From Euonymus europaeus (taxonomy: Eukaryota > Streptophyta > Magnoliopsida > Celastrales > Celastraceae), in NCBI GenBank assembly GCA_963580455.1, contig OY756969.1, positions 15,286,760-15,350,759 of the forward strand: a DNA stretch of 64,000 nucleotides, read 5' to 3'. Positions within the stretch are counted from its first letter, which is position 1. Every line of letters starts with the position of its first letter. The translations under genes were made by a program, and so were the position numbers. This document shows positions 19,618 through 30,552 of the stretch, piece after piece. The notes below the pieces were generated by a model. The model saw only the letters and a program-made list of their open reading frames with translations, ran no database searches and was not told where the DNA came from.

Positions 19618-22144
19618 CTACATGACCTTTGCCACCTCGTTTCCGCTTAATTTTTTTTCCTTCCTAACACAACGAGGACGCCCCTTTGAACGTTTGATTA
19701 GTGGATCCTTCTCATTTGAACCTGACAGTAAGCAATCGACTGTTACTTGTGCAACTGTCTTAGATTCACTCTCCAGCCAAGCTTTCACTGATTTGTACTT
19801 CGATTCGGTTGTTGAAGCCAAGTCCGCAACCTTGCTAAATAATGTACAAAGCTCGTCATATCGACGCTGCTCCGTTGTCGCAATCCATCCATCGTAATTA
19901 ATCTTCACTCGAGAATGACATCTCCTCAAATCTTTCCTCCACCTATCAAACACGTACTTCTCTGGAAGCAAATAATGACCCATGCGAACCAGCACAACAA
20001 TGGCATGCCTACATATCATTCCTCTGAATTCAAAATTGCAGCACACACAATTGACTGACAAAATAGCTTCCTCAAACAAAACCTTAAATACAACTTTCTT
20101 CCTACAATTCTCCCCATATGCAATGTCTTCCTCAACATTGAAAACTCTAAAATGAGCAATGGGCTCAACAGACAAAATCCCACAATAAACCATCCCACAC
20201 AGCTCTTTCTGAAACTCCTTGAACTTCGATTCAGTATATAATTTCTGAATTTGTTTTTCCATCTCGAAAGATGTCACCCATTGCAGCTGCTTGTTAAAAG
20301 AATTAAAATCAGCAAGAGTTTCTTTCTCAACCTTATCCCTCAATGCGTTGTTGTATTGCTCAACAAATTATTTTAGTGTTGTCTTCGAGTGCACATACCC
20401 GTCAAAAAATGCATTAATACTCTCGCTCCTCTGAGTTGTTGACATCCCTGAAAACATCATAACCGGATAAATGATCATACATTGTATACAGTCAAGTTCC
20501 ATTGGTTTTAAACAATGGAATAAACAATTCCATTGATTTTAACCAACGGAATTGGTAATCCCACTGATTAAAATTAATGGAATCTTCAGATACAAAAAAA
20601 CTATGTAATGACATAACATACCTGCCCAAAAAGTTTTCTTCAGGTATATAGGAACCCACTTGACCCTATCAGAATACAAATTGTTCAACCAACTATTGTT
20701 TTCTAGCTTATATGTTGAAACCATCAAATTCCATCCGCCTTCAAACTCATCAATAGTATGGGAATCGAAAACAACATTCCCCATTGCAGCAGTTATTTGA
20801 TTGTACTCCTTGAATGAACCAAGCTTCTCAGGAACCTTCTTCAAAATATGCCATAAACACCACCTATGTCTAGCATTAGGGAAAACTATTTGAATTGCAT
20901 TCTGCATAGCTCTATCTTGATCCGTTATTATTCCATGTGGAGCAACCCCATACATACACGTAAGCCATGTTATAAACAACCAAGTAAATGTCTCTGTAGT
21001 TTCATTAGACACCAAGCGACACCCAAGTAATATGGATTGGCCGTGATGATTTACTCCGACAAAAGGAGCGAAAGGCATGTCATACTTATTTGTCAAATAA
21101 GTAGTATCAAAAGTAATAACATCACCAAACTCACGGGCAGCAGCTCTGCTACGAGGATCAGCCCAAAAAACACTCCTTAATTTTGTATTGCACTAGCGTC
21201 ACCCACACCCATCCTCATCTGTCTGACTTTGGCAACGAGATTGCGAGTCTTCTTCTGCAAGAAAGTTAATTTTTCATGACCTCCTGCAGCAATAACCTGT
21301 GCACTATGACTCTTATTTGGCCTAATCCCAGCAATGTCATTTATAAGTAACTGCCTCTGCACATGAGCATTAATCTTCCTATTACAAACGAAAAACCTAG
21401 ATTTGCTAGGGCTTAAAGGATGATTGTGTTCGTCCTCAAATATAGTAATCTCCCATTTATCCCCCATAACTGCACGACATCTTACCCTAGCATAACATCC
21501 AATTTTCTGAGACGAACAATGGTTTCTAACATTCTTCGACCGGCTAATTAGTTTGCCTGAAATCAAAAAACAGTACATCAAACATCCCAAAAGAATTTAT
21601 AGTTTTAGGTGCCTACTCAAACAGATGACTTACTACATTGGGATATTCAGTTGAATAATTAACCGCATTTATTAAAACTAATGGATTACACTTTCAGAAG
21701 AATTTAGCATTATATTCTAAAATGAAAATTCCACCGACCTGCTCTTGCGCAAGTAAATGTCACAAACTTGCAGTTCCCATCCTTATCCTTATTTGATGTT
21801 CTGCGCTTCACCGGAAAACCATTGAGCTCACCATGTTTCTTGTACAACTCAAAAATTTCAACTTCACTCTCAAAAACCATTCCAACAGCAATAGTAATAT
21901 CTTCAAATTCATCGACAACATCATCGGTATAGTTCACAACCAGAGGAGGACTATGGTAATCCAAACCATGACAACAATCGATTATGTCTATCCTGGAAAT
22001 AAAAAAAAAAAAACAAGATCATTATGACCATGTGAGTTCATAGACAAAGATAACACACAGAAAACTCTTTACACATCATTCGAACCAAAAATCGTTAAAC
22101 ATAAACATAAAATCTTTAAAACAACATGAATACCCATCTGCCAT
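19618..22144 (-). pseudogene. FAR1/MuDR-like transposase of the MULE, broken
   Basis: Probable start 22144 (MADG), with exon 2 from 21992 and exon 3 from 21556. The FAR1 DNA-binding part reads GMVFESEVEIFELYKKHG in exon 2 and EDEHNHPLSPSKSRF in exon 3. The MULE catalytic part follows, with DTTYLTNKYDMPFAPFVGVN, IITDQDRAMQ and QRSESINAFFD giving the D, D and E positions. The SWIM zinc finger is VNCVCCNFEFRGMICRHA. An intron lies at about 20451-20621. Damage: a loss of about 20 residues with a frame change near 21177-21190, a stop in TLK-FVEQY at 20368-20370, and a frameshift in an A run near 19655 that cuts the basic tail. It could be called a FAR1-RELATED SEQUENCE protein, but its place inside TIRs argues for a transposase. 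Confidence 0.85.
20487..20584. repeat. TTCCATTGGTTTTAAACAATGGAAT units in a transposase intron
   Basis: Three adjacent palindromic units in the intron at 20451-20621, the last being CCACTGATTAAAATTAATGGAA. They are the same motif as in the other MULE non-coding segments. A further half is in the intron near 21666-21686. Confidence 0.85.
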
Positions 22145-22598
22145 TGTCAAGATGCTGGATCTGGATCTGACAACGAAGCTATCAAACACGATTTCAGACA
22201 GAGTCACCGATAGTGTACGACGCTTGAATGTCGTAAATGCTAGATGACGGATCTGTATAACTTTGGAGTTAATATCAATTTCAGACAAAGATAAGGACGC
22301 GGACCTGGAGCTCGCATTTCATAAATGCCGGACAAAGAGATGTGTAATAGGAGACATAAATGCTGGGTTTTTCAAAATTCAAAAACAAACCTAAAAAAAG
22401 TCATATAAGTCAACAATTCCAGCTGAGCCGTGATGTGTCACTGCCAGCTCAGATTCAGTCAATATGGGCTACCATGGGCTACTTAAAGATGGGCTACATG
22501 ACATTTTCGATGGACCAAACCTTGAAGTAAAAGGATTATTTTGAACCAATAAAAATGAAACTTAGAATGTAGAAAATAATCTTAAAAAATACATAAGC

Positions 22599-22755
22599 TT
22601 GTTAACGGACAAATAACTTACGTTTTGACGGAATATAGTCGAAAGAGCTTCTTTGCTCCACCATGAAAAGTACGGGGCTTGTTTAACCCATTTTAAACTT
22701 AAGGGGCTTACTTGCCCTTTTTTATAAGTACAGGGGTCAAAATGATTCTTTTCCC
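22599..22755 (-). repeat. Right terminal inverted repeat of the MULE
   Basis: Reverse complement of 13048-13208 with small gaps, ending GGGAAAAGAATCATTTTG on the minus strand. Confidence 0.85.
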
Positions 22756-22764
22756 TTCTATCAA
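22756..22764. repeat. Right 9-bp target-site duplication of the MULE
   Basis: TTCTATCAA, 7 of 9 matches to the left copy at 13039-13047. Confidence 0.6.
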
Positions 22765-22846
22765 TTTTGCCTGGTTGGGAGAGGTCTCAAAAAGGGTTGA
22801 GAGGGATTCGCCTGCCATGGGAGACGTGTTGAACCCCTCCGAACTC

Positions 22847-22896
22847 TTGCTTGGCGTGAGCACCACTCAACACTCAGTGGTGCTCACGCCAAGCAA
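22847..22896. repeat. Perfect hairpin, 21-bp arms and 8-nt loop
   Basis: Arms 22847-22867 (TTGCTTGGCGTGAGCACCACT) and 22876-22896 are exact reverse complements around CAACACTC. It lies between the MULE end and the truncated edge of an LTR fragment, where a rearrangement junction is expected. Confidence 0.9.
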
Positions 22897-23701
22897 TAAC
22901 ACTATTTAACATCAACAACATGATATTAATCATCAATTTAGAGAACTTACCTTCTCTCTCTAGGATTTTCCCAAATCCTTGAAACTTCACCAAAATTGTA
23001 ACTCTACTTGTAATCAACAACCAATCCTAAATATATAACCACAATCATATATATAATCAAGTTCCTAAAGAATCTAAACCAACCAATCAAAGGTTTGGAC
23101 AAATCTAACCAAAACCTAGTTTTAGAAAAATCATGAAAACTTATCTCAAATCACCCAATCTTCTTGGAATCCTTCTTGAAACTTGTTATGCTCCACAAAT
23201 CCACCAAGATTCAAGCCAAATCCTCAAGAAATCTTGCTTTCTCACTAATTTTCTCTCTCTTCTCGAGTGTTCTTGTTTTCTCCCAAATTGGAATGCTGGA
23301 ACTGGTTCTTAAAACTAGTTTCTCGTGTTGCCATCAGGACGCCTCATGGTCTGGAAACTCTGCTGCCCCCTTTCTTCATTAAGCGTCCAGACGCCTCCCT
23401 ATTTTTCCAGCACTCAAACCCTCCCAAGATACAATCTGTCCACTCTCCTTCTTTGACCGTCCAGACTGCTCCAAGGGTGTCCGAACGTTTCTTCTTTTTT
23501 TTCTCCATATTTTTCAATGAACTCACTTCCGGATCGGTCTAAGTTTCGATTTTATAGATTATGGGCTCGAAACGAATTTGTGTGCTAAAAGTTATGACCC
23601 ATTTAGTGAACCTTGTTCAAAAACAGGTTTTTGTGATCTCATGCAATATTGGAGACCTGTAACATAACTAAAACTCAAAAATTTTGGGTTAGGATTTCAC
23701 A
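22897..23701 (-). mobile_element. 5' part of a family X LTR, truncated
   Basis: On the minus strand it begins TGTGAAATCCTAACCC at 23701 and shares CATAACTTTTAG and the following region with the solo LTR at 16425-18606. At 23330-23500 it has decayed CGTCCAGACG-type palindromes at the same U3 position. The 3' part of the LTR is missing to the left. Confidence 0.75.
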
Positions 23702-24544
23702 TTTCAGTAGTTCTGATAATGAACACCAATATGATGACCTTTATTCTTCATCTTCCGATCCATAAATAAATATGTTTTCTCGCGACCAAGAATTCTTCTT
23801 AGATATTGTTAATCATATAGATGATTCCCGAGTTAAGTTAGCTTACCTAGAAAAATTAAAAAAAAATAGTCAACCCCGACATCAAGATCGCACCACGAAT
23901 CACAACCTACAACTTAAAAGACATTATGTCCAAACATGATAGACAACCTGAAACGACGGCTCGTACTCTTAAAGATCTTCAATTTGAAATTTGTGAAACT
24001 CTCAAGAATAAACAAATTCAGGATTGCTGGAAAATTAATGAATTAATTTTGACCATAGATAAGGAAAATGATTAATTACATATGAAACCCCCAGTGAAAT
24101 AGATGACATAGAAAGAATAAACAAAATCGAGATAGGGAGAATTTTAGTGGAAAGTAGTTCATACAAAGATGATAAACCATTTCTTAGGCTATTATCTCGT
24201 ATTACCGGTCAAAAATGGTTTATTAAAATTACAATTGCTACTCAAAATTCTTTTTCTTTTGATACAATTGCTTTAGTAGATTTTGTTGCTGATTTAAATT
24301 GTCTCCGTTCTGACTTGGTTCCTTATCATTTTTGGAAAAAAACTATAGAATGGATCAAATATGTCATTGGGGAGAATCTAAAAATTCTTTATAAATTATC
24401 TGATGTTACGATAAAAAATTCTAATATTGGTTTTACCACTAGTTTTATTGGTATTCAAAATATTACAAAATAGGTTATTCTAGGCACCCCATTCTTAGAA
24501 TTAATTAAACCATTTAAAATTTACAATTGCGGAATAAGTACTAA
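23702..24544 (+). pseudogene. Endogenous pararetrovirus fragment (Florendovirus-like), protease region
   Basis: An old integrated caulimovirid segment. The plus frames show a lysine-rich stretch and then the aspartic-protease region (24147-24473 and on), with the active-site neighbourhood TIALVDF and the flap-to-tail motif VILGTPFLELIKPF after the stop at 24473. The active-site glycine is altered and upstream frames contain many stops, so it cannot be functional. Family assignment comes from the protease and tail motifs and resembles Florendovirus. A Tourist-like element interrupts it at 24545. Confidence 0.65.
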
Positions 24545-25175
24545 GGGGATGTTTGGTTGGTGGAATGAAGGTGGAATCAAGGTGGCTTATGGAATGTGGA
24601 TTCCCATTCCATCATTTGATGCAAAAAAAATTTGACCTCCACTCTCTCTCATGAATTTTCATTCCCACATTTTTATGTGGGAATGAGCCATTCCATGTGG
24701 AATAGAGGACAAAATGACTATTTTGTCCTCAAGTAAATATTAATTAATATATTTTGATAAACTAATATTAATTAATATATTTTATTTTAATTTGTTAATT
24801 ATATAATTTATTAACTTTAATTTTGTTAATTTGTTAACTTTAATTTGTAAATATTAATTATATATTTTGATAAATTAATATATTTTATTTTATTTTAATT
24901 TATTAATTATATAATTTTGACTCCATTTTATTTTAATTTATTAATTATATATAATTATAAATGCACAAATAAAATATATTGATTATACATAATTATAAAG
25001 GAAGGACATAATGGACAAAACACAATTTCATTCTCATTCTTATTCCCAGTTTTTATACATACCAAACGTGAGAATCGAAATCTCATTCCCATTCACATTC
25101 TCATTCCCATTCTCATTCCCATTCTCATTCCCATTCTCATTCTCACTCAAACCGTTCTAAAAACCAAACGACCCG
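24545..25175. mobile_element. Tourist-like (PIF/Harbinger) non-autonomous element, 631 bp, with empty site nearby
   Basis: TAA at 24542-24544 and 25176-25178 flank ends GGGGATGTTTGG and (reverse complement) CGGGTCGTTTGG. It lies inside the viral fragment. The second viral copy at about 26470 reads TACTAAGATCTTAGG without an insert, which confirms both ends and the TAA duplication. The interior is AT-rich; the right side has a (TCATTCCCATTC)n repeat. Confidence 0.85.
25084..25150. repeat. 12-bp tandem repeat (CATTCTCATTCC)n in the Tourist-like element
   Basis: About five imperfect copies in succession near the right end of the element. Confidence 0.8.
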
Positions 25176-26610
25176 TAAGATCTTAGGAAATAGGTTATTT
25201 TCCCTTTTATCCAAAACCTGTTACACAAGATATTAATTTATTGAAACAGAGTATTCATGATTATTCACTCAATTGTCTTCTTATCAATAAAGAAAAACAG
25301 GTAGAACATCATTCAAAATTGTCGAGATTGACGCCTCTGAAATTGGCTTTGAGGGTGTACTTAAACATATTAAGAATGGTAAAGAAGAAATAATACCATT
25401 TCCTTCTAAAAAATGGAATCCTACCCAACAGAATTACTCAACCATCAAAAATTTCTTGTTCGTGTTGATTGTAAGTTTGCAAAAGAAGTTCTTCAAAAAA
25501 GATGTCCAAAATATTGCCTCAAAATAAATTTTTGCCCGATGGCAAGCTATTCTTAGTGTTTTTGATTTTTATATTGAGCATATTGCAGGTAAAGATAACA
25601 ATGTACCTAGTTTTCTAACAAGAGAATTTTCGCAAGACAAATAAATGGTCTAGGTCCAAGCATCTGTTTTTCACTAAGTTTGTTATCATACTAATGACCA
25701 ATTATGATTTCGAAATCTCTCGGATATATTTTACATAGGTTCTTCACACCGATATTTGATTATCATTTTAGATTAAACCAAAATTAAAAAATCTCTCTCG
25801 AGCTTTAAAAAAACAAAATAAATGTCGTAATATCCTATTGCGAAGGTTATGAAGATGAATGGAGTAATCCATTATTAAATGTAGAACTTTTTAAAATGGA
25901 AACTTTAAGAGTATTTCATCAATATGCTTTACCTTACGATTTAAGAAAAGATATTCTTGATACAGTTCTTTATTCTCAGATTCGAGATTAAGTTTTATAT
26001 GATCTAATTACGTCTAAAACCCATAGTGAAGTAGATGACATAGAAAGTATAAATAAAATCAAGACAGGGGGAATTTTAGTGGAAAGTTCCTACAAAGATG
26101 ATAAACCATTTCTTGGGTATTATCTCTTATTACCGGTCAAAAATGGTTTATTAAAATTACAGTTGCTATTCAAAATTTGTTTTCTTTTAATACAATTGCT
26201 TTAGTAGATTCTGGTACTGATTTAATTTTTCTCTGTTCTGACTTGGGTACATGTCGTTTTTGAGAAAAAAATGATAGAAGTGATAAAATCTGCCAACGGA
26301 GAGAATCTCAAAATTCTTTATAAATTATCTGATGTTACGATAAAAAATTATAATATTGGTGTTACCACTAGTTTTCTTTGTATTCAAAATATTATAAAAT
26401 ACGTTATTCTAGGCACCCCATATTCTTAGAATTAATTAAACCATTTAAAATTAACAATGACGGAATACATACTAAGATCTTAGGAAATATGTTATTTTTC
26501 CCTTTTATCCAAAACCCTGTTACACAATATATTAATTGATTGAAACAAAGTTTTATTCATGATTATTCACTCAATTGTCTTATTCTCAATAAAGAAAAAC
26601 AGGTAGAGCA
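25176..26610 (+). pseudogene. Endogenous pararetrovirus fragments: RNase H end, then a second protease region
   Basis: 25300-25650 resembles the C-terminal RNase H of caulimovirids (VEIDASEIGFEG, then ARWQAILSVFDFYIEHI and a PSFLTREF-like tail). The polymerase core between protease and RNase H is missing. About 25680-26020 is decayed coding of the same base composition. 26020-26560 repeats the protease region of 24070-24480, with VDSGTDLI at its active site and the same GTP...ELIKPF tail, so two viral pieces lie head to tail. Stops occur throughout. The right edge meets a Ty3/gypsy integrase at about 26619. Confidence 0.6.
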
Positions 26611-26618
26611 TCTTTTCT

Positions 26619-27245
26619 CTAAATACTTCTAATATTATTGCAGACCCAATGATAGGTCGTGAAGATCGGGTCTTCAACCCATCTCCCTTTTGCTCTATCC
26701 AGCCTTGTTTCCAAACCCTCCAGGATGGTCCGGTTTGTAACCTCTGCCTGACCATTAGCCTGAGGATATGCCACAGAAGTAATCCTTAGGTCGATGCTAA
26801 GGTCTTCACAGAACTTGTGCATTTTTTTACTAACAAACTGTCTTCCATTGTCTAACACTAGGGCCTGTGGCAAGCCATACCTATAGACAATAGTTCTCCA
26901 TATAAAGTCCATCACTTTCAGTTCTGAGATTGATGCCAATGGCTCTACTTCTATCCATTTAGTGAAGTAATCAACAGCCACAATAAGGTTTCTCCTCTGT
27001 CCGGCTATTTGGACGAATGGTCCAAGGAGATCCATACCCCATTGTGCAAATGGACAGGGGTTTTGCATGGGAATAATGTCAGAGGAAGGTACTCGTGGCA
27101 CGTTCGAGTCTCTTTGACACTTATCACACTTTTGCACGAATTTCTTGGCATCCTTCATCATACTAGGCCAATAGTACTCGCATCTTAGCACCTTATGACT
27201 TAAGGTCCTGGCACCTATGTGGCTTCCATATATCCCTTCATCCAC
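26619..27245 (-). pseudogene. Integrase of a Tat-lineage Ty3/gypsy element
   Basis: The zinc-binding part has HKVLRCEYYWPSMMKDAKKF and KCDKCQRDSN. The catalytic part has WGMDLLGPF (first D), LVLDNGRQF (second D) and NGQAEVTNRTI (E). The three acidic residues of a DDE integrase are present. The C-terminus is lost at the junction with the viral fragment. It is the last domain of the pol on this strand. Confidence 0.85.
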
Positions 27246-27524
27246 CTAACGAAGTGCGTAGTCCGCCTCCCTGGGTGCTAGGCACTTCAAATAAGGGAGA
27301 GTGAATGATCTCCGGTACAACTCTCCATGAATCAGGGTATATCGAGCTGCCCTTTTTCAGAGGCTTTTGGCCTGGTTGCGATCTTCAGGTAGACTTCCAT
27401 CCTCTAAGAATTTTCTGATTGGATTTATCCAACTTGGCTCATGATCATCATCAACATTTTCCATCAGTGTTTGTACTTCAATGCTATTTTATGGTAGTAT
27501 CTCCACTTGGATTGAAGTGGGTAC

Positions 27525-27983
27525 CTATACTGAGGAGGCAGATGCCAATCGGGCTAACACGTCAGCTCTTGAGTTTTCCCCTCTGGGTATCTGCCTAACC
27601 TCTACCTTTGGTATCCTCTCCATCAGTTCCTGTACTTTCGCCAAGTACTTGATCATACTTGGTCCTTTTACTTCATATTCTCCTTTGATTTGCTCAGTGA
27701 CCAACTGTGAGTCACTATGAACGATCAAATTTTTAACTTCCAGCTGCTCAGAAAGGCGTAGTCCTCCCAATACCGCCTCATATTCTGCCTTATTATTTGA
27801 GGCCTTGAAGTTGAATCGCGAGAAATGTGCCATGGTCATGCCCGCCGGGCCAAGCAGGAGAATGCCAGCACTACTGCCTTCCTGGTTGGATGATCCATCC
27901 ACAAATAATTGCCATTGTTCTGGGACAGTGTCGGCATTGTCCTGGTTGGTCTCTCTGTAACATTCAATGATAAAATCAGCCAA
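27525..27983 (-). pseudogene. Second (archaeal-like) RNase H of the Tat element
   Basis: LFVDGSSNQEGSSAGILL, FKASNNKAEYEAVLGGLRL and LIVHSDSQLVTEQIKGEY are the D, E and D regions of a plant/archaeal-type RNase H. IPRGENSRADVLARLASAS follows near the end. Its place between the retroviral RNase H and the integrase is diagnostic for the Tat lineage. Confidence 0.85.
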
Positions 27984-27986
27984 GGC

Positions 27987-28346
27987 TTATGCCTTAATAG
28001 TTTTCCTCGGCTTAAACTTGATGTCAAACTCTCCCAATTCAATAACCCACTTCACTAATCTTCCTGAAGCATCTGACTTTTGGAGGACATGTTTTAGTGG
28101 CTGGTCAGTCAAGACAATTATTGTATGTGCTTGGAAGTAAGGTCTTAGCTTCCTTGCTGCCACCATTAATGACAGAACTAGTTTCTCAGCATAGGAATAC
28201 CTTGGCTCTACATTGATCATAACCTTGCTAATATAATACACCGGTCTTTGCACTTCGCCTACCTCACTCACTAGCACTGCGCTGACCGCATGCTGTGATA
28301 CTGCTAGGTAGAGGTACAAAATTTCACCTTCCTTTGGACAAGTCAA
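27987..28346 (-). pseudogene. First RNase H of the Tat element
   Basis: LYLYLAVSQHAVSAVLV, RPVYYISKVM, YSYAEKLVLSLMVAARKLR and VLTDQPLKHVL follow the Ty3/gypsy RNase H pattern. The usual first Asp is Tyr or Leu here, as often in Tat elements where this domain is degenerate. Confidence 0.8.
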
Positions 28347-28410
28347 GAGTGGAGGCTAGCCTAGATAGTCTTTAAGATTTTCAAAGGCAAGTTGACATTC
28401 AGGTGTCCAT

Positions 28411-29356
28411 TCAAATTCCTTGGCCTTTTTTAATGCCCTGGAAGAATGGTTTGCATTTGTCTCCGGACCGAGCAAGAAACCTTCCTAGTGATGTTGCTCG
28501 GCCGGTCAGCTTTTGAACGTCCTTGGCATTCTTTGGTGGTTCCATCTGAAGGATTGCTTGCACCTTTTTGGGATTCATCTCAATCCCCCTGCTTGTTACC
28601 AGAAAGCCAAGAAACTTCCCAGATGCCACTCCAAAGGCACACTTTTATGGGTTAAGTTTCATTCCAAACCGATCAAGTGTATCAAAGACCTTATGCAGGT
28701 CAGTAGGGTGGTCTTCAATTTTTTTGCTCTTTACCACCATATCATCCACATAAGCCTCCATGGCATTACCTTATAGCAATATGTCCCCTCAGGGGTGATG
28801 AATGATGTTCCTTCTTGGTCTTCGGGATGCATCTTTATCTGATGGTACCCCGAATAGGCATCCAAGAAGCTGAGGAGTTGATGTCCTGAGGCAGCGTCTA
28901 CCAGCTGATCAATCTTTGGTAATGAATAGCTATCTTTAGGACAAGATTTGTTTAGATCAGTGAAATCAACACACACATCCTCCATTTCCCATTGGCTTTC
29001 CTCACCATGACAACATTGGCCAGCCATTCAAGGTATTGGACTTCTCTGATGAAATCGGCATCTATCAGCTTCCTCACATCTTCCTTTATCGCTTCTTGGC
29101 GATCAGAAGCAAAGTTTCTTCTCTTCCGCTTAACTGGTCTAGCACTAGGTATAATGCTCAGTCGATGTGTTATCACATCAGGACTTATACCAGACATCTC
29201 ATTAGCACTCCATGCAAAAGTACCTACACTCCTAAGGAGCAGTTCAGTGATCTCCTTGGTCAATCCTTCTCCAAGTTGAGATCCAATATAGAATTTCCTT
29301 TCTAAGCCAACAATGATCTCGACTTTCCTCAATTCCTTCACTGGAGTTTTAAACAC
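28411..29356 (-). pseudogene. Reverse transcriptase of the Tat element, with internal deletion
   Basis: Two frames. 28952-29356 has the thumb-side start with VKRKRRNFASDRQEAIKEDV. 28731-29027 has the RT core: CVDFTDLNKSCPKDSYSLPK, FLDAYSGYHQIKM and YCYKVMP. At about 28755 the sequence jumps from VMP straight to the region before YVDD, so about 30 residues are lost. 28411-28629 continues with FLGFLVTSRGIEMNPKKVQ. It cannot be functional. Confidence 0.85.
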
Positions 29357-29741
29357 CTACTCTTCTGCCCTCATATCCAGGCTGCGTACCGAGATCTTCT
29401 TCTTTTTCCTCTCTTTGAGTTCAGTGAAGTAGGTACTGCAGGAAGCCTTCTGATTCCCCTTAACTTCACCAACTCCCTTCGAGGTGGAGAACTTCATCTT
29501 TAAACAATAGGTTGAGACCACAGCTCTCACCCTGTTAAGTAGTGGTCTTCCTATGATGGCATTGTGTGAAGCTTTCACATCAACTACCAACATATCCACC
29601 ATATGCATCACTGTCTTGGGTTGTGTTCCCAGTGTGACTGGAAGAGTTATCATTCCTTTTGGTATGACTGACTCTCCTGTGAAGCCATACAAGGGTACTG
29701 AAGTGTCCTCTTCTTATCAACTCCTCAATTTCATCTTTTAA
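29357..29741 (-). pseudogene. Protease region of the Tat element
   Basis: The frame 29357-29692 has LYGFTGESVIPKGMITLP-like text and HNAIIGRPLLNRVRAVVST, typical of the C-terminal half of Tat aspartic proteases. The active-site DSG would lie upstream in another frame and is not clear. Confidence 0.7.
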
Positions 29742-30085
29742 CTGCCTGCAATTGTCAGTATCATGACCGTGGTCCTTATGAAACCTATAATACTTATCTG
29801 TAAACTTCCTCTTCTCTGGAGGAGTCTTCATCTCCTTTGGCCATCTGACTAGATTTTGGGCAACAATCTTGTTCAATACCTTTCTTAAGGGAGCATTTAG
29901 TGGGGTATAGTTACTGAAGCTAGTTGGTGGGCCAGTTTGAGACTTCTAAGAAGATTGTTCTTCTCGCCTACTATCCTCCCTTCCTGATCTCTTATCATTG
30001 CCTGGTCGGCCACCTCTTGACCCGCCTGGGCGGCCCTTATCACCAAAGCCCCTAGCCCGGTCAGGGGAGGTTCGTATTGAAAAAC
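29580..30085 (-). pseudogene. Gag C-terminal part of the Tat element
   Basis: KYYRFHKDHGHDTDNCRQLK and EEIEELIRRGHF-like text are typical of the nucleocapsid region of plant Tat/Retand gag. A basic RGFGDKGRPGGSRGGRPG stretch lies just upstream. Coding ends abruptly at about 30085, where a FAR1-like piece begins on the other strand. Confidence 0.75.
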
Positions 30086-30091
30086 GGGAAG

Positions 30092-30552
30092 ACTTATTGT
30101 ATTTGATACTACTTATAACACAAATCACTATGACATGATATTTGCTCCATTTGTCGGCGTGAATCATCATGGCCAAACTACTCTATTCGGGTGTGCTTTC
30201 TTAGGTGACGAGACAGCAGATACATTTTCATGGCTTCTACAATAATTTTTGATAGCCATGCCAGCTGGAGCACCCAAAATGATTATCACTGACCAGGATC
30301 CTGCTAAGAGGACTTGCATCAAATATACTTGATAATGCTTGTCTGAATCAGGACACATTTGAGTTAGTGAAGGAGACATTTGAGTCTCCCAATGAGAGAC
30401 TAAAGGTCTTGGTCTTGACTTCAAAAGATGGAACTCAATCTCAACCTAGTGTTTGTGTTTCAGAACCTACCTATTATGAGCCGGAGCAAGTTAGGGCGAA
30501 AGGTTGCGGGAAGAGATTGAAAGGTGGGAAAGAAATAGCCATAAAAAAATAG
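30092..30552 (+). pseudogene. FAR1-like transposase fragment
   Basis: The plus frame has DTTYNTNHYDMIFAPFVGVN followed by HHGQTTLFGCAFLGDETADT and MIITDQDPAK, the same catalytic block as the MULE transposase. The intervening frame holds a stop. The ORF at 30367-30552 ends KGCGKRLKGGKEIAIKK, like the basic tail of FAR1-related proteins. The middle, about 300 residues with the SWIM finger, is absent. No TIRs are seen. Confidence 0.75.

Larger units (their letters stand above)
13048..22755. mobile_element. Mutator-like element carrying Ulp1-like and FAR1/MuDR-like genes (9.7 kb)
   Basis: The ends are long inverted repeats starting GGGAAAA (13048-13208 and 22599-22755) and are flanked by a 7-of-9 TSD. 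Inside are a plus-strand Ulp1-like protease gene (14514-18834) and a minus-strand MULE transposase with FAR1 DNA-binding and SWIM domains (22144-19618), arranged tail to tail. Plant MULEs with Ulp1-like second genes are known (Kaonashi-type), and this element fits that class. A solo LTR of 2182 bp is nested in it, so the original length was about 7.5 kb. The transposase is broken, so it is not autonomous. Confidence 0.85.
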
